Assembly (NCBI RefSeq): GCF_900129295.1
Contig: NZ_FQUU01000021.1
Location: forward strand, 17,716 to 81,715
Direction: 5' to 3'
Origin: Flavisolibacter ginsengisoli DSM 18119
Lineage (GTDB): Bacteria; Bacteroidota; Bacteroidia; Chitinophagales; Chitinophagaceae
DNA length: 64,000 bases
The position numbers and the translations under genes were made by a program. Positions 26,469 to 35,233 of this stretch are shown piece by piece. The notes beneath the pieces were generated by a model that did not search any database, had not been told where the DNA came from, and saw only the letters and a program-made list of their open reading frames with translations. Numbering within the stretch: position 1 is the stretch's first letter; each line of letters starts with the position of its first letter.

Positions 26469-27374
26469 ATGTTGTCTGTTACGATTTTAGGGAATAATTC
26501 CGCTGTGCCCGCATTCAACCGTCATCCTACCAGCCAGGTTGTTTCTCATGATGGGAATAATTACCTGGTAGATTGTGGTGAGGGGACCCAGATACAAATG
26601 ATAAAATATAAGATCCGCAGAGGAAAGATTTCTCACATTTTCATATCTCATTTACATGGCGATCATTATTTTGGATTAGTTGGTCTACTCAACACTTTTG
26701 GATTGCTTTCACATAAGCAGGATCTCCATGTTTATGGACCGGCCCCATTGCAACAGATCATTGAACTACAAATGGGGGTGGCAGAGACAATTCTTCCTTA
26801 TAAACTTTATTTTCATACACTCACCAAAGGAGAAGAACTAGTGAATGATGAAAAGATAAGGATCAGTTGTTTCCCTACAACACACCGGATTGAGTGTTAT
26901 GGGTTTTTATTTGAAGAAAAGGAAGGGAAAAGAAAATTATTAATTGAAAAGGTTAGGAAATTAAATATTCCCGTAAGCTTTTATACCAGCCTTCAAAATG
27001 GTCTGGATTATATTACCCCAAGGGGGCAAAGGATCAACAATGATGAAGTGACATCTGCACCGGAGAGAGGAAAGAAATATGCTTTTTGTGCCGACACTAA
27101 ATATGATGAGAATATCATTCCGTACATAAATGGTGCGGACCTAGTTTATCATGAAACGACTTACCTGGACAATATGCGGGATAAAGCCTTAGAACGGTTT
27201 CATGCCACTACCAAACAAGCTGCAGAAATAGCCAGAAAAGCAAATGTGAGGAAATTACTTATTGGCCATTTTAGTTCTAAGTATAGCACCTTAGAGCAAT
27301 TTGAACAAGAAGCAAGGGAAATCTTTGCTAATACAGAATTGGCTATAGAAGGCAACACCTATGAGGCCCACTAG
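26469..27374 (+). CDS. rnz: ribonuclease Z
   Basis: A 301-residue metallo-beta-lactamase-fold tRNA 3'-processing endonuclease. Metal ligands appear in SHLHGDHYFGLVGLL, in CADTKYDENI and in GHFSSKY near the C-terminus, and DCGEGTQIQM is the conserved substrate-side loop. The exosite arm lies between VGLL and the HETTYL motif. The gene is last in a run with a STAS protein and a fructosamine kinase. TATCTTTA 5 bases before the ATG resembles a -7 element but is too close to serve this gene. Confidence 0.95.
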   Translation: MLSVTILGNNSAVPAFNRHPTSQVVSHDGNNYLVDCGEGTQIQMIKYKIRRGKISHIFISHLHGDHYFGLVGLLNTFGLLSHKQDLHVYGPAPLQQIIELQMGVAETILPYKLYFHTLTKGEELVNDEKIRISCFPTTHRIECYGFLFEEKEGKRKLLIEKVRKLNIPVSFYTSLQNGLDYITPRGQRINNDEVTSAPERGKKYAFCADTKYDENIIPYINGADLVYHETTYLDNMRDKALERFHATTKQAAEIARKANVRKLLIGHFSSKYSTLEQFEQEAREIFANTELAIEGNTYEAH

Positions 27375-27389
27375 GGAATATATCCTGAT

Positions 27390-28529
27390 TTATTTGGAAT
27401 TGGTAAGCCACTTATAAAATAAAGGAAATTCTGCCCGCCAGGTGGCTTCGTTATGCTTTCCCTGCGCTCTTATAACTGTTTTCATTTTCGCTTTTGAATA
27501 TTTATGCATTTGCTCAAATACAGACAGCATATCAGGAACCATTGAATCACTTTCCTGCTGGCCGGCGAAAAAGTAAATCTTTCCTTTTATCTTTTTTGCC
27601 TTCTTAGGGTCAATATTCTTTAGTTGTGGAGTTATCCAGAAGGCAGGAGAAAAAACTCCCGCACCACCAAATTTCTTAGGGTACTTAATCAACGCATAAA
27701 AGGAGATCAAACCACCCATTGAACTTCCTGCAATGTAGTTATGAGATGCACACTTCCTCGTTCTGTAATGCTTATTGATATATGGCTGTAAGGTATTTAC
27801 AAGGAAATCCAGGTACGCATCACCTTCTCCTTTCCCATATTTTTCCATGTCGTAAGGTGAATATTCATTGATCCGGTAGACAGGGTCATTGTCAACGCCC
27901 ACTACAATCATTTCCTGTGATTTGTTTTTAAGTGTATCTAACGCCTCATCCACACCCCATTCTCCAAATCCGGAGGATGCTTCATCAAAAACATTCTGCC
28001 CATCCTGCATATACAGAACCGGGTATTTTTTTCTTGAAGAAGAGTAGGAAGCCGGCAGGTAAATCCAGATCCTGCGCGTGCGGTTTAATTGAGGGATATA
28101 AGACGCCGAATCAATTATATGTACATTCTTACTAGTAGTATGTTCTCTTGGTTTTTTAGGAAAATGATCAGACCAATGTTCAATACTTATATTCAATATT
28201 GTATCCCTGTCAACCAGGATCTTCCTGTTTTCAGAGGGAAATGCATGGTTGCCAGATTCAACTTTATCCCATGATCCTTTAGTTATCTTAAATTCATAAC
28301 TCCCGTTTTGCAATTCAATAGAAATGGTGGGGTGCCCGGAGTTTGTTTTAAATCTGTATTTCTCATTGCCTGGATTCCAGCCATTAAAAGACCCGGCAAG
28401 ATATATTTCCTCTGAACCTTGGTGATAGGGGGGCAAATTGCTAATAATAAATGTTACTTTATGCTGTCCCCATAACTGAAAGCACGAGAGTAACAAAACC
28501 AGGCTTACAGTGATCCTTATTTTCTTCAT
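27390..28529 (-). CDS. exported esterase, Fes/IroE-like alpha/beta hydrolase with N-terminal carbohydrate-binding-like module
   Basis: A secreted or periplasmic protein of 379 residues with the signal MKKIRITVSLVLLLSCFQLWGQ. Residues 25-115 resemble a CBM48/AMPK-type glycogen-binding sandwich (EIYLAGSFNGWNPGNEKYRF). The rest is an esterase-D/enterochelin-esterase-like hydrolase: RRIWIYLPASYSSSRKKYPV, VLYMQDGQNVFDE, the nucleophile elbow YIAGSSMGGLISFYAL, and a C-terminal GKHNEATW providing the histidine. Similar proteins cleave acylated sugars or siderophores; which one applies here is not visible. Its ATG lies 4 bases past the dapA stop, so it may be co-transcribed behind dapA. Confidence 0.8.
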   Translation of the reverse strand: MKKIRITVSLVLLLSCFQLWGQHKVTFIISNLPPYHQGSEEIYLAGSFNGWNPGNEKYRFKTNSGHPTISIELQNGSYEFKITKGSWDKVESGNHAFPSENRKILVDRDTILNISIEHWSDHFPKKPREHTTSKNVHIIDSASYIPQLNRTRRIWIYLPASYSSSRKKYPVLYMQDGQNVFDEASSGFGEWGVDEALDTLKNKSQEMIVVGVDNDPVYRINEYSPYDMEKYGKGEGDAYLDFLVNTLQPYINKHYRTRKCASHNYIAGSSMGGLISFYALIKYPKKFGGAGVFSPAFWITPQLKNIDPKKAKKIKGKIYFFAGQQESDSMVPDMLSVFEQMHKYSKAKMKTVIRAQGKHNEATWRAEFPLFYKWLTNSK

Positions 28530-28533
28530 TCAA

Positions 28534-29421
28534 TCATTTCAGCTTTGGAAGATAATCACGGATCTGATTGTGAATGACAGGGCTTAGGGGAACAAGTGGA
28601 AGGCGTAAATAGTTTTCAATAATTCCCATTTCTGAAAGTACTGCTTTCACACCTGCCGGATTATTTTCAGCAAACAGCAGTTCGTAGCCCTTTAATAATT
28701 TATTATTTAAAACCCTGGCTGTTGTAAAGTCATCCTGAAGTGCAGCTTCAACCAGAGCTGACATATCTTTTGCAAAGCAATTGGCAGCGACACTTATAAG
28801 GCCACGCATACCACAGGCAATCTGGGCGAGGGCAAGGTTATCATCTCCACTTACAACCAAAAACTCCTGGGGTTTATCGCGCAATATTTGCAAACATTGG
28901 TTCATATTCCCGCTGGCTTCTTTGATGCCATGAATATTATCTACTTCATTGGCCAGGCGGATTGTAGTTTCAGCAGTAATATTACTTCCCGTTCTTCCTG
29001 GCACATTGTAAAGAAGTATTGGTTTTGGAGAGGCGGCTGCTATTTCTTTATAGTGTTGAAATATTCCTTCCTGGGAAGGCTTGTTATAATAAGGGCTCGC
29101 AGAAAGTACTGCAATAGCTTTTTCAAGCGGATAGGTTTCCAGATCGTTTATTACAGACCTGGTATCATTGCCTCCTATTCCCACCACTACTGGTACACGC
29201 TCAGAAACTTTAGCATAGGTAAAATGAACGATCTCAATCTTTTCTTCCCTGGTTAATGTAGGTGTTTCACCGGTTGTACCTAGGGTAACCACATAATTCA
29301 CCCCCTCTGTTATTACATAATCGATCAGTTTTTGCAAACTGTCAAAATCAACAGAGCCATCTTTTTTAAATGGTGTTACCAGTGCTACACCAGTTCCTTT
29401 TAATAGATCCCTTACTGACAT
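28534..29421 (-). CDS. dapA: 4-hydroxy-tetrahydrodipicolinate synthase
   Basis: Class I aldolase that condenses pyruvate with aspartate semialdehyde in lysine and peptidoglycan synthesis, 295 residues. TLGTTGETPTLTREEK carries the pyruvate-binding threonines, LLYNVPGRTGSNI the catalytic tyrosine and substrate arginine, and GIKEASGN the Schiff-base lysine. SGDDNLALAQIACGMRGLISV completes the barrel. It lies between accA (27-base gap) and the exported esterase (4-base gap), all on one strand. Confidence 0.95.
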   Translation of the reverse strand: MSVRDLLKGTGVALVTPFKKDGSVDFDSLQKLIDYVITEGVNYVVTLGTTGETPTLTREEKIEIVHFTYAKVSERVPVVVGIGGNDTRSVINDLETYPLEKAIAVLSASPYYNKPSQEGIFQHYKEIAAASPKPILLYNVPGRTGSNITAETTIRLANEVDNIHGIKEASGNMNQCLQILRDKPQEFLVVSGDDNLALAQIACGMRGLISVAANCFAKDMSALVEAALQDDFTTARVLNNKLLKGYELLFAENNPAGVKAVLSEMGIIENYLRLPLVPLSPVIHNQIRDYLPKLK

Positions 29422-29448
29422 ATTCTTCGAAGTAATTTAATTGAATGA

Positions 29449-30459
29449 TTAGTTAGTTTTTCCTTGTAATTGTGCAGGAGCGTTTTCGGAAACTTCTTGC
29501 CAGAAACCCATCTTCCCAAATTTTTCTATACGCTGATTGATCCGTTCTTCCGGAGGAATAGGTTTTAGTTCCTGTAACACTTTTACCAGGTACTCTTTTA
29601 AGATTTGAGCAGCTTCCATGTAATCCCAGTGAGCGCCACCTGCAGGTTCCGGGATAATACCGTCTACTAATCCAAATTCCTTCATATTATTAGCTGTAAG
29701 CTTCAATTGTTCGGCAGCTAATTCCTTTTTATCCCAGCTGCGCCAGAGAATAGAACTGCAGCTTTCCGGTGAGATAACTGTATACCAGGTATTCTCCATC
29801 ATATAAACCCGGTCCCCAACACCAATACCTAAAGCTCCGCCTGAGGCTCCCTCACCAATGATAACACAGATCACAGGAACTTTTAAACGTATCATTTCGT
29901 AAATATTCCTGGCAATGGCTTCACCCTGGCCGCGTTCTTCAGCTTCAAGGCCCGGATAAGCACCAGGGGTATCGATCAGGGTAATAATTGGTTTATTAAA
30001 TTTTTCAGCCAACCTCATTAAGCGCAAAGCCTTTCTGTAACCTTCAGGATTAGCCATTCCAAAATTTCTTAATTGCCTTGTCTTGGTATTGATGCCTTTT
30101 TGTTGTCCAATGACCATAACTGTTTCACCTTCCAACATAGCAAATCCACCTATCATAGCCTTGTCATCTTTCACATTTCTGTCACCAAACAATTCCACAA
30201 AGTTTGTGGTCATATTTTGTATATACTTCATTGTGTAAGGCCTGTCTGGATGCCTGCTTAACTGTACTTTTTGCCAGGCTGTAAGATTTTGAGTTACTTC
30301 TTTTCTACGTTCCAGTATTTGTTGATCCAGTTTGCTGATCATTTCTGAGTAGTCGATCTTTTTATGCTCAGATGCATGTTTCAACTTCTCTATCTCATCA
30401 ATCAGGTCTTTTATAGGTTTCTCAAAATCAAGAAATTGTCTATTAGCGTTTGAAGGCAT
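29449..30459 (-). CDS. accA: acetyl-CoA carboxylase carboxyltransferase subunit alpha
   Basis: Alpha subunit of the carboxyltransferase of acetyl-CoA carboxylase, the first committed step of fatty acid synthesis; 336 residues. [17 protein letters not shown] opens the helical N-terminus. [23 protein letters not shown] and [20 protein letters not shown] form the crotonase-fold active site, followed by [15 protein letters not shown]. The biotin carrier and biotin carboxylase subunits (accB, accC) lie about 4.2 kb further right on the other strand. No accD is in the window. Confidence 0.95.
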   Translation of the reverse strand: MPSNANRQFLDFEKPIKDLIDEIEKLKHASEHKKIDYSEMISKLDQQILERRKEVTQNLTAWQKVQLSRHPDRPYTMKYIQNMTTNFVELFGDRNVKDDKAMIGGFAMLEGETVMVIGQQKGINTKTRQLRNFGMANPEGYRKALRLMRLAEKFNKPIITLIDTPGAYPGLEAEERGQGEAIARNIYEMIRLKVPVICVIIGEGASGGALGIGVGDRVYMMENTWYTVISPESCSSILWRSWDKKELAAEQLKLTANNMKEFGLVDGIIPEPAGGAHWDYMEAAQILKEYLVKVLQELKPIPPEERINQRIEKFGKMGFWQEVSENAPAQLQGKTN

Positions 30460-30575
30460 AAGTAAAAAGATTGGCGCTAAAATTAAGTAGGAATAAGGAA
30501 ATTAAACAGGAAAATAAACCGGTGTGGCTGGAAGGTAAATTGCCAAACAGCAGGAGCACAGGGAAAATAACAGGA

Positions 30576-31085
30576 TTAATTGGTTTGATCTTTAAATGCT
30601 TCTATGATTTTTTCTATATCCATAGACCCTTCAAATACTTTGAGTAATTCTCCTTTTTTATCATAAAGGGCATGGAACGGAAGATTATGAAAAGCATAAA
30701 AACCAGGTAATAATAAATATATGTCCTTACCAACTACAATATTTGCTTGCTCTTTTAATTTATAGTTTTCAACAAATTCATTCATTTGCCATAATGGATG
30801 AAATGTCACCATTAGGATTTCAACATCTTTAAGCTGTGCTTTATGGGCCAATATTTCTTCCGTTTCATGCTGGCAATGACTGCACTCCGGGCTAAAAATC
30901 ATAACCAGAACAGGTTTTTTTGAAGGGACATCCTTTTTAGTATATATAGTAGTGCTGTCACCTAACAACACCTGTAAAGGCGGTAATGAAGAAAATCTTT
31001 TATAAGGTGGAGTTATGGAGTCCTGTTGTGCAAAACCAGGTATTGTCAAACACAGGAGTAACAAATTAAAAATCCAGTTTTTCAT
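30576..31085 (-). CDS. exported thioredoxin-fold protein (TlpA-like)
   Basis: A 169-residue exported redox protein. The signal MKNWIFNLLLLCLTIPGFAQ begins at ATG 31085; the open frame runs 33 codons further but without signal character and into the upstream gene. The active site SPECSHCQHETEEI is a CxxC thioredoxin motif, and NLPFHALYDKKGELL gives the cis-proline region. Proteins of this kind carry electrons or isomerise disulphides in the periplasm. It follows the barrel protein by 43 bases on the same strand and may be its partner. Confidence 0.8.
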   Translation of the reverse strand: MKNWIFNLLLLCLTIPGFAQQDSITPPYKRFSSLPPLQVLLGDSTTIYTKKDVPSKKPVLVMIFSPECSHCQHETEEILAHKAQLKDVEILMVTFHPLWQMNEFVENYKLKEQANIVVGKDIYLLLPGFYAFHNLPFHALYDKKGELLKVFEGSMDIEKIIEAFKDQTN

Positions 31086-31128
31086 ACCAGGGGTTATTAA
31101 AATTGAAGTTGCAAACATATAGCATATA

Positions 31129-33744
31129 TCAAAGAAACTTTCCAATCCTGATATTTGTGCGGGTTGTTTCTTCAGAAATTCCATATGTTACAGCAATAGC
31201 GATCTTATCAAAAGGGGAAAGTATAATACCACCACCATAGCCGTAATGCCATTTCGAGGAGCTTTCTCCTGGTTGCCAGACCCGTCCCTCATCAAAAAAA
31301 GCTACCAGGCCCATTTTCCCACTAAACCAATAGCCTTTTACTTCAGGTAGCCACCGAAGTTCGTTTTGATCATAAAAAACTGACCTGCCATAAAAACGAT
31401 ATCGCCAAAAGCCCCGGAGGGTATAATAACCACCAAGCGTATTGTATTGATATGTATTAGGGTTTCCCGAAAGGGTGGAAGCCCCGGTTTTAATAGCTAT
31501 TGAAAATGGTTTAAATAAAGGAAGATAAATATTTAACGCTGTACCTACTTTTAATATAGATTGATCTTGCTGACTAAGATTTTTTGTATAAGAGCCCCTA
31601 ATTGTAAAGATTCCACCTTTTGTTGGAATGACCTTATTATTAGTCTTACTATAAGCATAACTTAATTGGCTTCCTGCAAAATGATTGTAATTGAATTCGG
31701 ATGAATTAACAAAACCCAGGTCTTTCGATGTAAAATGGTTTTTATCATCTATAACCTTTATACCATTATAAAAAAAGTCAAGGCGTACATTATGATGAAT
31801 AAGAAACGTTTGGTCAATTCCAAAGCTTGCGTAAATATTTCTTAATCGAAAATAATGGTAAGATATTTCATTGGACCGTGGAACGGATTCATTGCCGATG
31901 CCAAAATAATTGAACCTGCGAACTTCATCATATCCTGCGTTCAGGTTAAAGTTCCATCTTCCTATTAACTCTGTAAAAATGCCATTGTAATAGGGGTGAA
32001 GTGATTTTTCCACCAGGGAATAATTTAATCCAATGCTATGTTTGGCGCTAAAGCTGCCATCTCTTGCTTTATTCTTTGTAAAACTATAATCTGCCCCAAT
32101 GTAAAATCTGTAATAATTATTATAAAAAAAACTAGGTTTTAATCCCCTTGAGTTGTATTTAAAAATATCATACCTGTATGCATTAACAGAGGGAAACCGG
32201 GAAAGATGGACTTTTGTTTCTGCCGATGTAACAATTTTATTTCCCGGGTTATCATAGAATTTTGTTTTGTGCCCCCATCCTTCCACATAGGAAATATCCA
32301 GCATTGAATCATTTTCGGGCCCACCTCTGACGGTGATCTTGATACCCTTTTTGGCTACTCCCATAACCTGGAAAATATCGTTTCCTCCAACTCCATACAA
32401 TCGGATCTCGTGTGTCTCTTTATTTAAAAATGTTCTTGAATAGATGGGTGCTTTGGTTTGTTCGCCATCCTTATTTATACGGTAAATATTTACAGATGTT
32501 GAGTCATCATTGAGCCTGGTGACTTTGAATAATTCAGATTCTTTAGTTCCTGGTATCTCAATATTCCTGGATAGAAAAGTATAGTATTCTTTTGCATACT
32601 TAGAAAGGTGATCTCTCCTTGTTTTGATCTTCCGGGATATTTCTTCTCCCGAAATGTCAAAGATCTCCTTTGGCATTTGCCTCAAAGCATTATCAATTAC
32701 GGAATCTGTCAATTCTTTTTGTAATGCTGATGAGGCATCCAGCCAGGATACCATGGAAAGGCCGTTAGTAAATCTCTTATCTATTTCATAAGCCGGATAA
32801 TTGTACCATTTTATGTTTTTTATTTCACCTTCAAAAGTTTGTAATTCCTTGAATTTTCCAAGTTTGACGATAAGATTAAGTAATACGCCTTCAAATTTGG
32901 CAAAAGTTTGATCACGGTCTTTTGGAACGGGACGATAAACTTTATAGGTTCCACTATCAAATTTAGCCCACCTCCAGTTGTCTTCATGCCTGCCCCAGTC
33001 GCCAATAAGCATATCAAACAGCCTTGTTTTTACATAAGCTTCCTGGTCCATGATATGATCATTTTCTTCCAGTACTTTCTGCATCATTTTTTCTGTACTT
33101 ACTATGTCTTCGGGCTCACCAAAGTTTTTCTGGCTAACCTGTGTTTCATCTGGTCGTTCTTCAAGCAGGCAAAGCATGTTAGCAAATACGTCATTGTATT
33201 CACCCAATCTTTCATGATGTGGAACAATGTAATAATGTGGATTAGTATGATATATCCCAGCGGCATTTGCAAGAGATGGAACTGTTAAAGCTGCATACGG
33301 GTGATTGGTTGCAATTTGATCATTAGCCAGTTTTTCTACAAAAGTTCCCTGCACAATCTGTGGGAGGGCGCCCAGGTAGGTTTTATTCACACTTCTTAGA
33401 ACCCAATTTTTCCCATATGCATCTACCAGTCTTAAAGATTTGGTTTGACGACCGCCACCTTCTTTAACTGGCGTTAATCCTCCATACGCAGAATCCAGGT
33501 TTAGGATAGGAACAGTAATAATGGTGGTCCATTCCTTACGGTAATCCTTCCCCCACAACCATTGATGAAATGAACTTCTTTTATATTCGGCTCCGGCCAC
33601 AACTTTTTTGAAATAAGGTGATATGGAATCAACCAGGGTAGTGTACTGGGTAAAGCCCTTTGTGTTGAATAATACCAGGGCAAGAAAAAAAGAATAGGTA
33701 AACAGTTTAGAGTTTTTACACTCTGGAAAGCGCAAGGTCGACAT
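31129..33744 (-). CDS. outer-membrane BamA/TamA-like barrel protein with kinase-like N-terminal domain
   Basis: An 871-residue exported protein. After an amino-terminal signal (LFTYSFFLALVLFNTKGFTQ) residues 85-290 resemble an atypical kinase fold: GGLTPVKEGGGRQTKSLRL as a glycine loop, WVLRSVNK with a candidate ATP lysine, IGDWGRHEDNWRWAKF as a catalytic loop and VPKDRDQTFAKFEG as the metal aspartate. Residues 520-871 are a beta barrel ending in a phenylalanine-leucine strand; GYYTLRGFWRYRFYG looks like the conserved loop-6 motif of Omp85 proteins. No POTRA domains are obvious. The kinase assignment is inferred from motifs only. A TlpA-like gene follows within 43 bases. Confidence 0.7.
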   Translation of the reverse strand: MSTLRFPECKNSKLFTYSFFLALVLFNTKGFTQYTTLVDSISPYFKKVVAGAEYKRSSFHQWLWGKDYRKEWTTIITVPILNLDSAYGGLTPVKEGGGRQTKSLRLVDAYGKNWVLRSVNKTYLGALPQIVQGTFVEKLANDQIATNHPYAALTVPSLANAAGIYHTNPHYYIVPHHERLGEYNDVFANMLCLLEERPDETQVSQKNFGEPEDIVSTEKMMQKVLEENDHIMDQEAYVKTRLFDMLIGDWGRHEDNWRWAKFDSGTYKVYRPVPKDRDQTFAKFEGVLLNLIVKLGKFKELQTFEGEIKNIKWYNYPAYEIDKRFTNGLSMVSWLDASSALQKELTDSVIDNALRQMPKEIFDISGEEISRKIKTRRDHLSKYAKEYYTFLSRNIEIPGTKESELFKVTRLNDDSTSVNIYRINKDGEQTKAPIYSRTFLNKETHEIRLYGVGGNDIFQVMGVAKKGIKITVRGGPENDSMLDISYVEGWGHKTKFYDNPGNKIVTSAETKVHLSRFPSVNAYRYDIFKYNSRGLKPSFFYNNYYRFYIGADYSFTKNKARDGSFSAKHSIGLNYSLVEKSLHPYYNGIFTELIGRWNFNLNAGYDEVRRFNYFGIGNESVPRSNEISYHYFRLRNIYASFGIDQTFLIHHNVRLDFFYNGIKVIDDKNHFTSKDLGFVNSSEFNYNHFAGSQLSYAYSKTNNKVIPTKGGIFTIRGSYTKNLSQQDQSILKVGTALNIYLPLFKPFSIAIKTGASTLSGNPNTYQYNTLGGYYTLRGFWRYRFYGRSVFYDQNELRWLPEVKGYWFSGKMGLVAFFDEGRVWQPGESSSKWHYGYGGGIILSPFDKIAIAVTYGISEETTRTNIRIGKFL

Positions 33745-33822
33745 TTAAAAACAGGTCTTTAACACTTTGGGGTTAAAAAATGGTGCCAATTGATGTGTTA
33801 TCGTTATAGAGTCTAATTTCCT

Positions 33823-33830
33823 TACTTTTG
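33823..33830 (+). promoter_or_regulatory. -7 promoter element of efp
   Basis: TACTTTTG matches TAnnTTTG exactly and lies 32 bases before the efp ATG. Confidence 0.6.
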
Positions 33831-33862
33831 CGACCTCTAAAGTTTTAAATCATAATCTATTT

Positions 33863-34429
33863 ATGGCATCTACAGCAGATATCAGCAGGGGTTTAATCAT
33901 TAAACTTGAAGGCAGTCTTTATAAGGTGGTTGAATTTGGTGAAAATAAAACTGCCCGTGCAGCCGCGAAAGTGTGGGCTAAACTAACAGGTGTGGACAAT
34001 AATCGCAGTATTGAAAAGACCTGGAATAGTGGAGATACCATTTACCCCGTGCGTGTTGAAAGGAAAGAGTATCAGTATCTGTATAAGGATGATACAGGTT
34101 ATAATTTTATGGATAATGAAACCTTTGAGCAGGTAGCCGTTGCAGAGAACCTGATTGATGCGCCCCAGTTCCTGAGAGATGGTGACGCTGTTTCTGTATT
34201 ATTCAATACGGAAACCGAAACGCCGATGAGTGTGGAACTTCCTGAAAAAGTTGTAGTAAGGGTCACTTACAGTGAACCAGGTTTAAGAGGGGATACTGCC
34301 ACAAGGACGCTAAAGCCAGCAACTGTGGAAACCGGGGCTACTGTAATGGTTCCCTTATTTGTAAACGAAGGTGAATTGATCCGCGTTAACACCAAAAGCG
34401 GTGAATATGTTGAGCGGGTGAAGGAATAA
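33863..34429 (+). CDS. efp: elongation factor P with non-canonical tip loop
   Basis: A 188-residue three-domain EF-P that rescues ribosomes stalled at polyproline. TADISRGLIIKLEG opens the KOW-like domain I, and domains II and III carry GYNFMDNETFEQ, VTYSEPGLRGDTATRTLKPA and the C-terminal GEYVERVKE. In most EF-P proteins the tip of domain I reads PGKG or PGKGGAF with a modified lysine near residue 34. Here the region reads FGENKTARAAAKVWAKL, a variant with Lys29 and Arg32 as candidates. Modification is thus uncertain. The variant may be normal for this lineage. Confidence 0.93.
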   Translation: MASTADISRGLIIKLEGSLYKVVEFGENKTARAAAKVWAKLTGVDNNRSIEKTWNSGDTIYPVRVERKEYQYLYKDDTGYNFMDNETFEQVAVAENLIDAPQFLRDGDAVSVLFNTETETPMSVELPEKVVVRVTYSEPGLRGDTATRTLKPATVETGATVMVPLFVNEGELIRVNTKSGEYVERVKE

Positions 34430-34621
34430 TCCATGTTGGGATAGTTGGAGAATACTGGAATTAAGTATATATCTTTTATAATTAGAAGAAAAGTCCTGGC
34501 AAACACAGGGCTTTTCCATTTAAAAATATAATAATAACTCCTTGCAAATCAAAACAACAGGATACAAGGGGTGATTTAAATTGTAATATTCCTATCAAAA
34601 GACATTATCATTCAGATATCC

Positions 34622-34629
34622 TATCTTAG
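34622..34629 (+). promoter_or_regulatory. possible -7 promoter element of accB-accC
   Basis: TATCTTAG differs from TAnnTTTG at one position and lies 38 bases upstream of the accB ATG. Confidence 0.4.
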
Positions 34630-34667
34630 CCGCCTGTTTTAACCAAAATCAAATTAAATTGAAACAA

Positions 34668-35162
34668 ATGGATTTCAAGCAAATTCAGGAGTTGATCAAT
34701 ATGGTCAACGATTCGAATATTGGTGAAGTAACGATTGAACAGAAAGAATTCAAAATAACCATCCGGCAAAAGGAAGAGCAAATAACACAATTGGTGACTG
34801 CTTCTTCTTCTATGAATTACCCTTCTTTACCCCAGCAAAATCAACCATTGCACCTGGGTAATTCAAATCCTGCACCTACTTCGGCTCCACAGGCTCCGGC
34901 TTCAACAAGTAACCCGGCAAATACAGTAACAATAAAAAGTCCTATGATAGGAACTTTTTATCGCCGTCCTTCTCCTGATAAACCAATTTTTGTAGAAATT
35001 GGCGATGAAGTGACTCCTGGTAAAGTGGTTTGCATTATAGAAGCTATGAAGCTTTTTAACGAGATCGAAAGCGAGGTAAAGGGTAAAATAGTAAAAATAT
35101 TGGTCGATGATGCGTCTCCTGTAGAATATGACCAGCCACTATTCCTGGTAGAACCCAGCTAA
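34668..35162 (+). CDS. accB: acetyl-CoA carboxylase biotin carboxyl carrier protein
   Basis: Biotin carrier of acetyl-CoA carboxylase, 164 residues. ATG 34668 (MDFKQIQELINMVNDSN) matches the usual BCCP start; the frame extends three codons to a TTG. After a proline/alanine/serine-rich linker (about 55-85) the biotinyl domain has PMIGTFYRRPSPDKPIF, with the biotinylated lysine in VCIIEAMKLFNEIESE. accC follows after 71 bases and the two are expected to be co-transcribed. Confidence 0.95.
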   Translation: MDFKQIQELINMVNDSNIGEVTIEQKEFKITIRQKEEQITQLVTASSSMNYPSLPQQNQPLHLGNSNPAPTSAPQAPASTSNPANTVTIKSPMIGTFYRRPSPDKPIFVEIGDEVTPGKVVCIIEAMKLFNEIESEVKGKIVKILVDDASPVEYDQPLFLVEPS

Positions 35163-35233
35163 ATTTAGAAATCTGACATTATAAGAAATAATATACCGTC
35201 AAATTCTAAATTTCCAAATCAAATACATAAAGC

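Noticed and set aside
34267..34506. Minus-strand 79-codon frame over the end of efp
   Set aside because: Mostly antisense to efp; the rest has no promoter or conserved feature.
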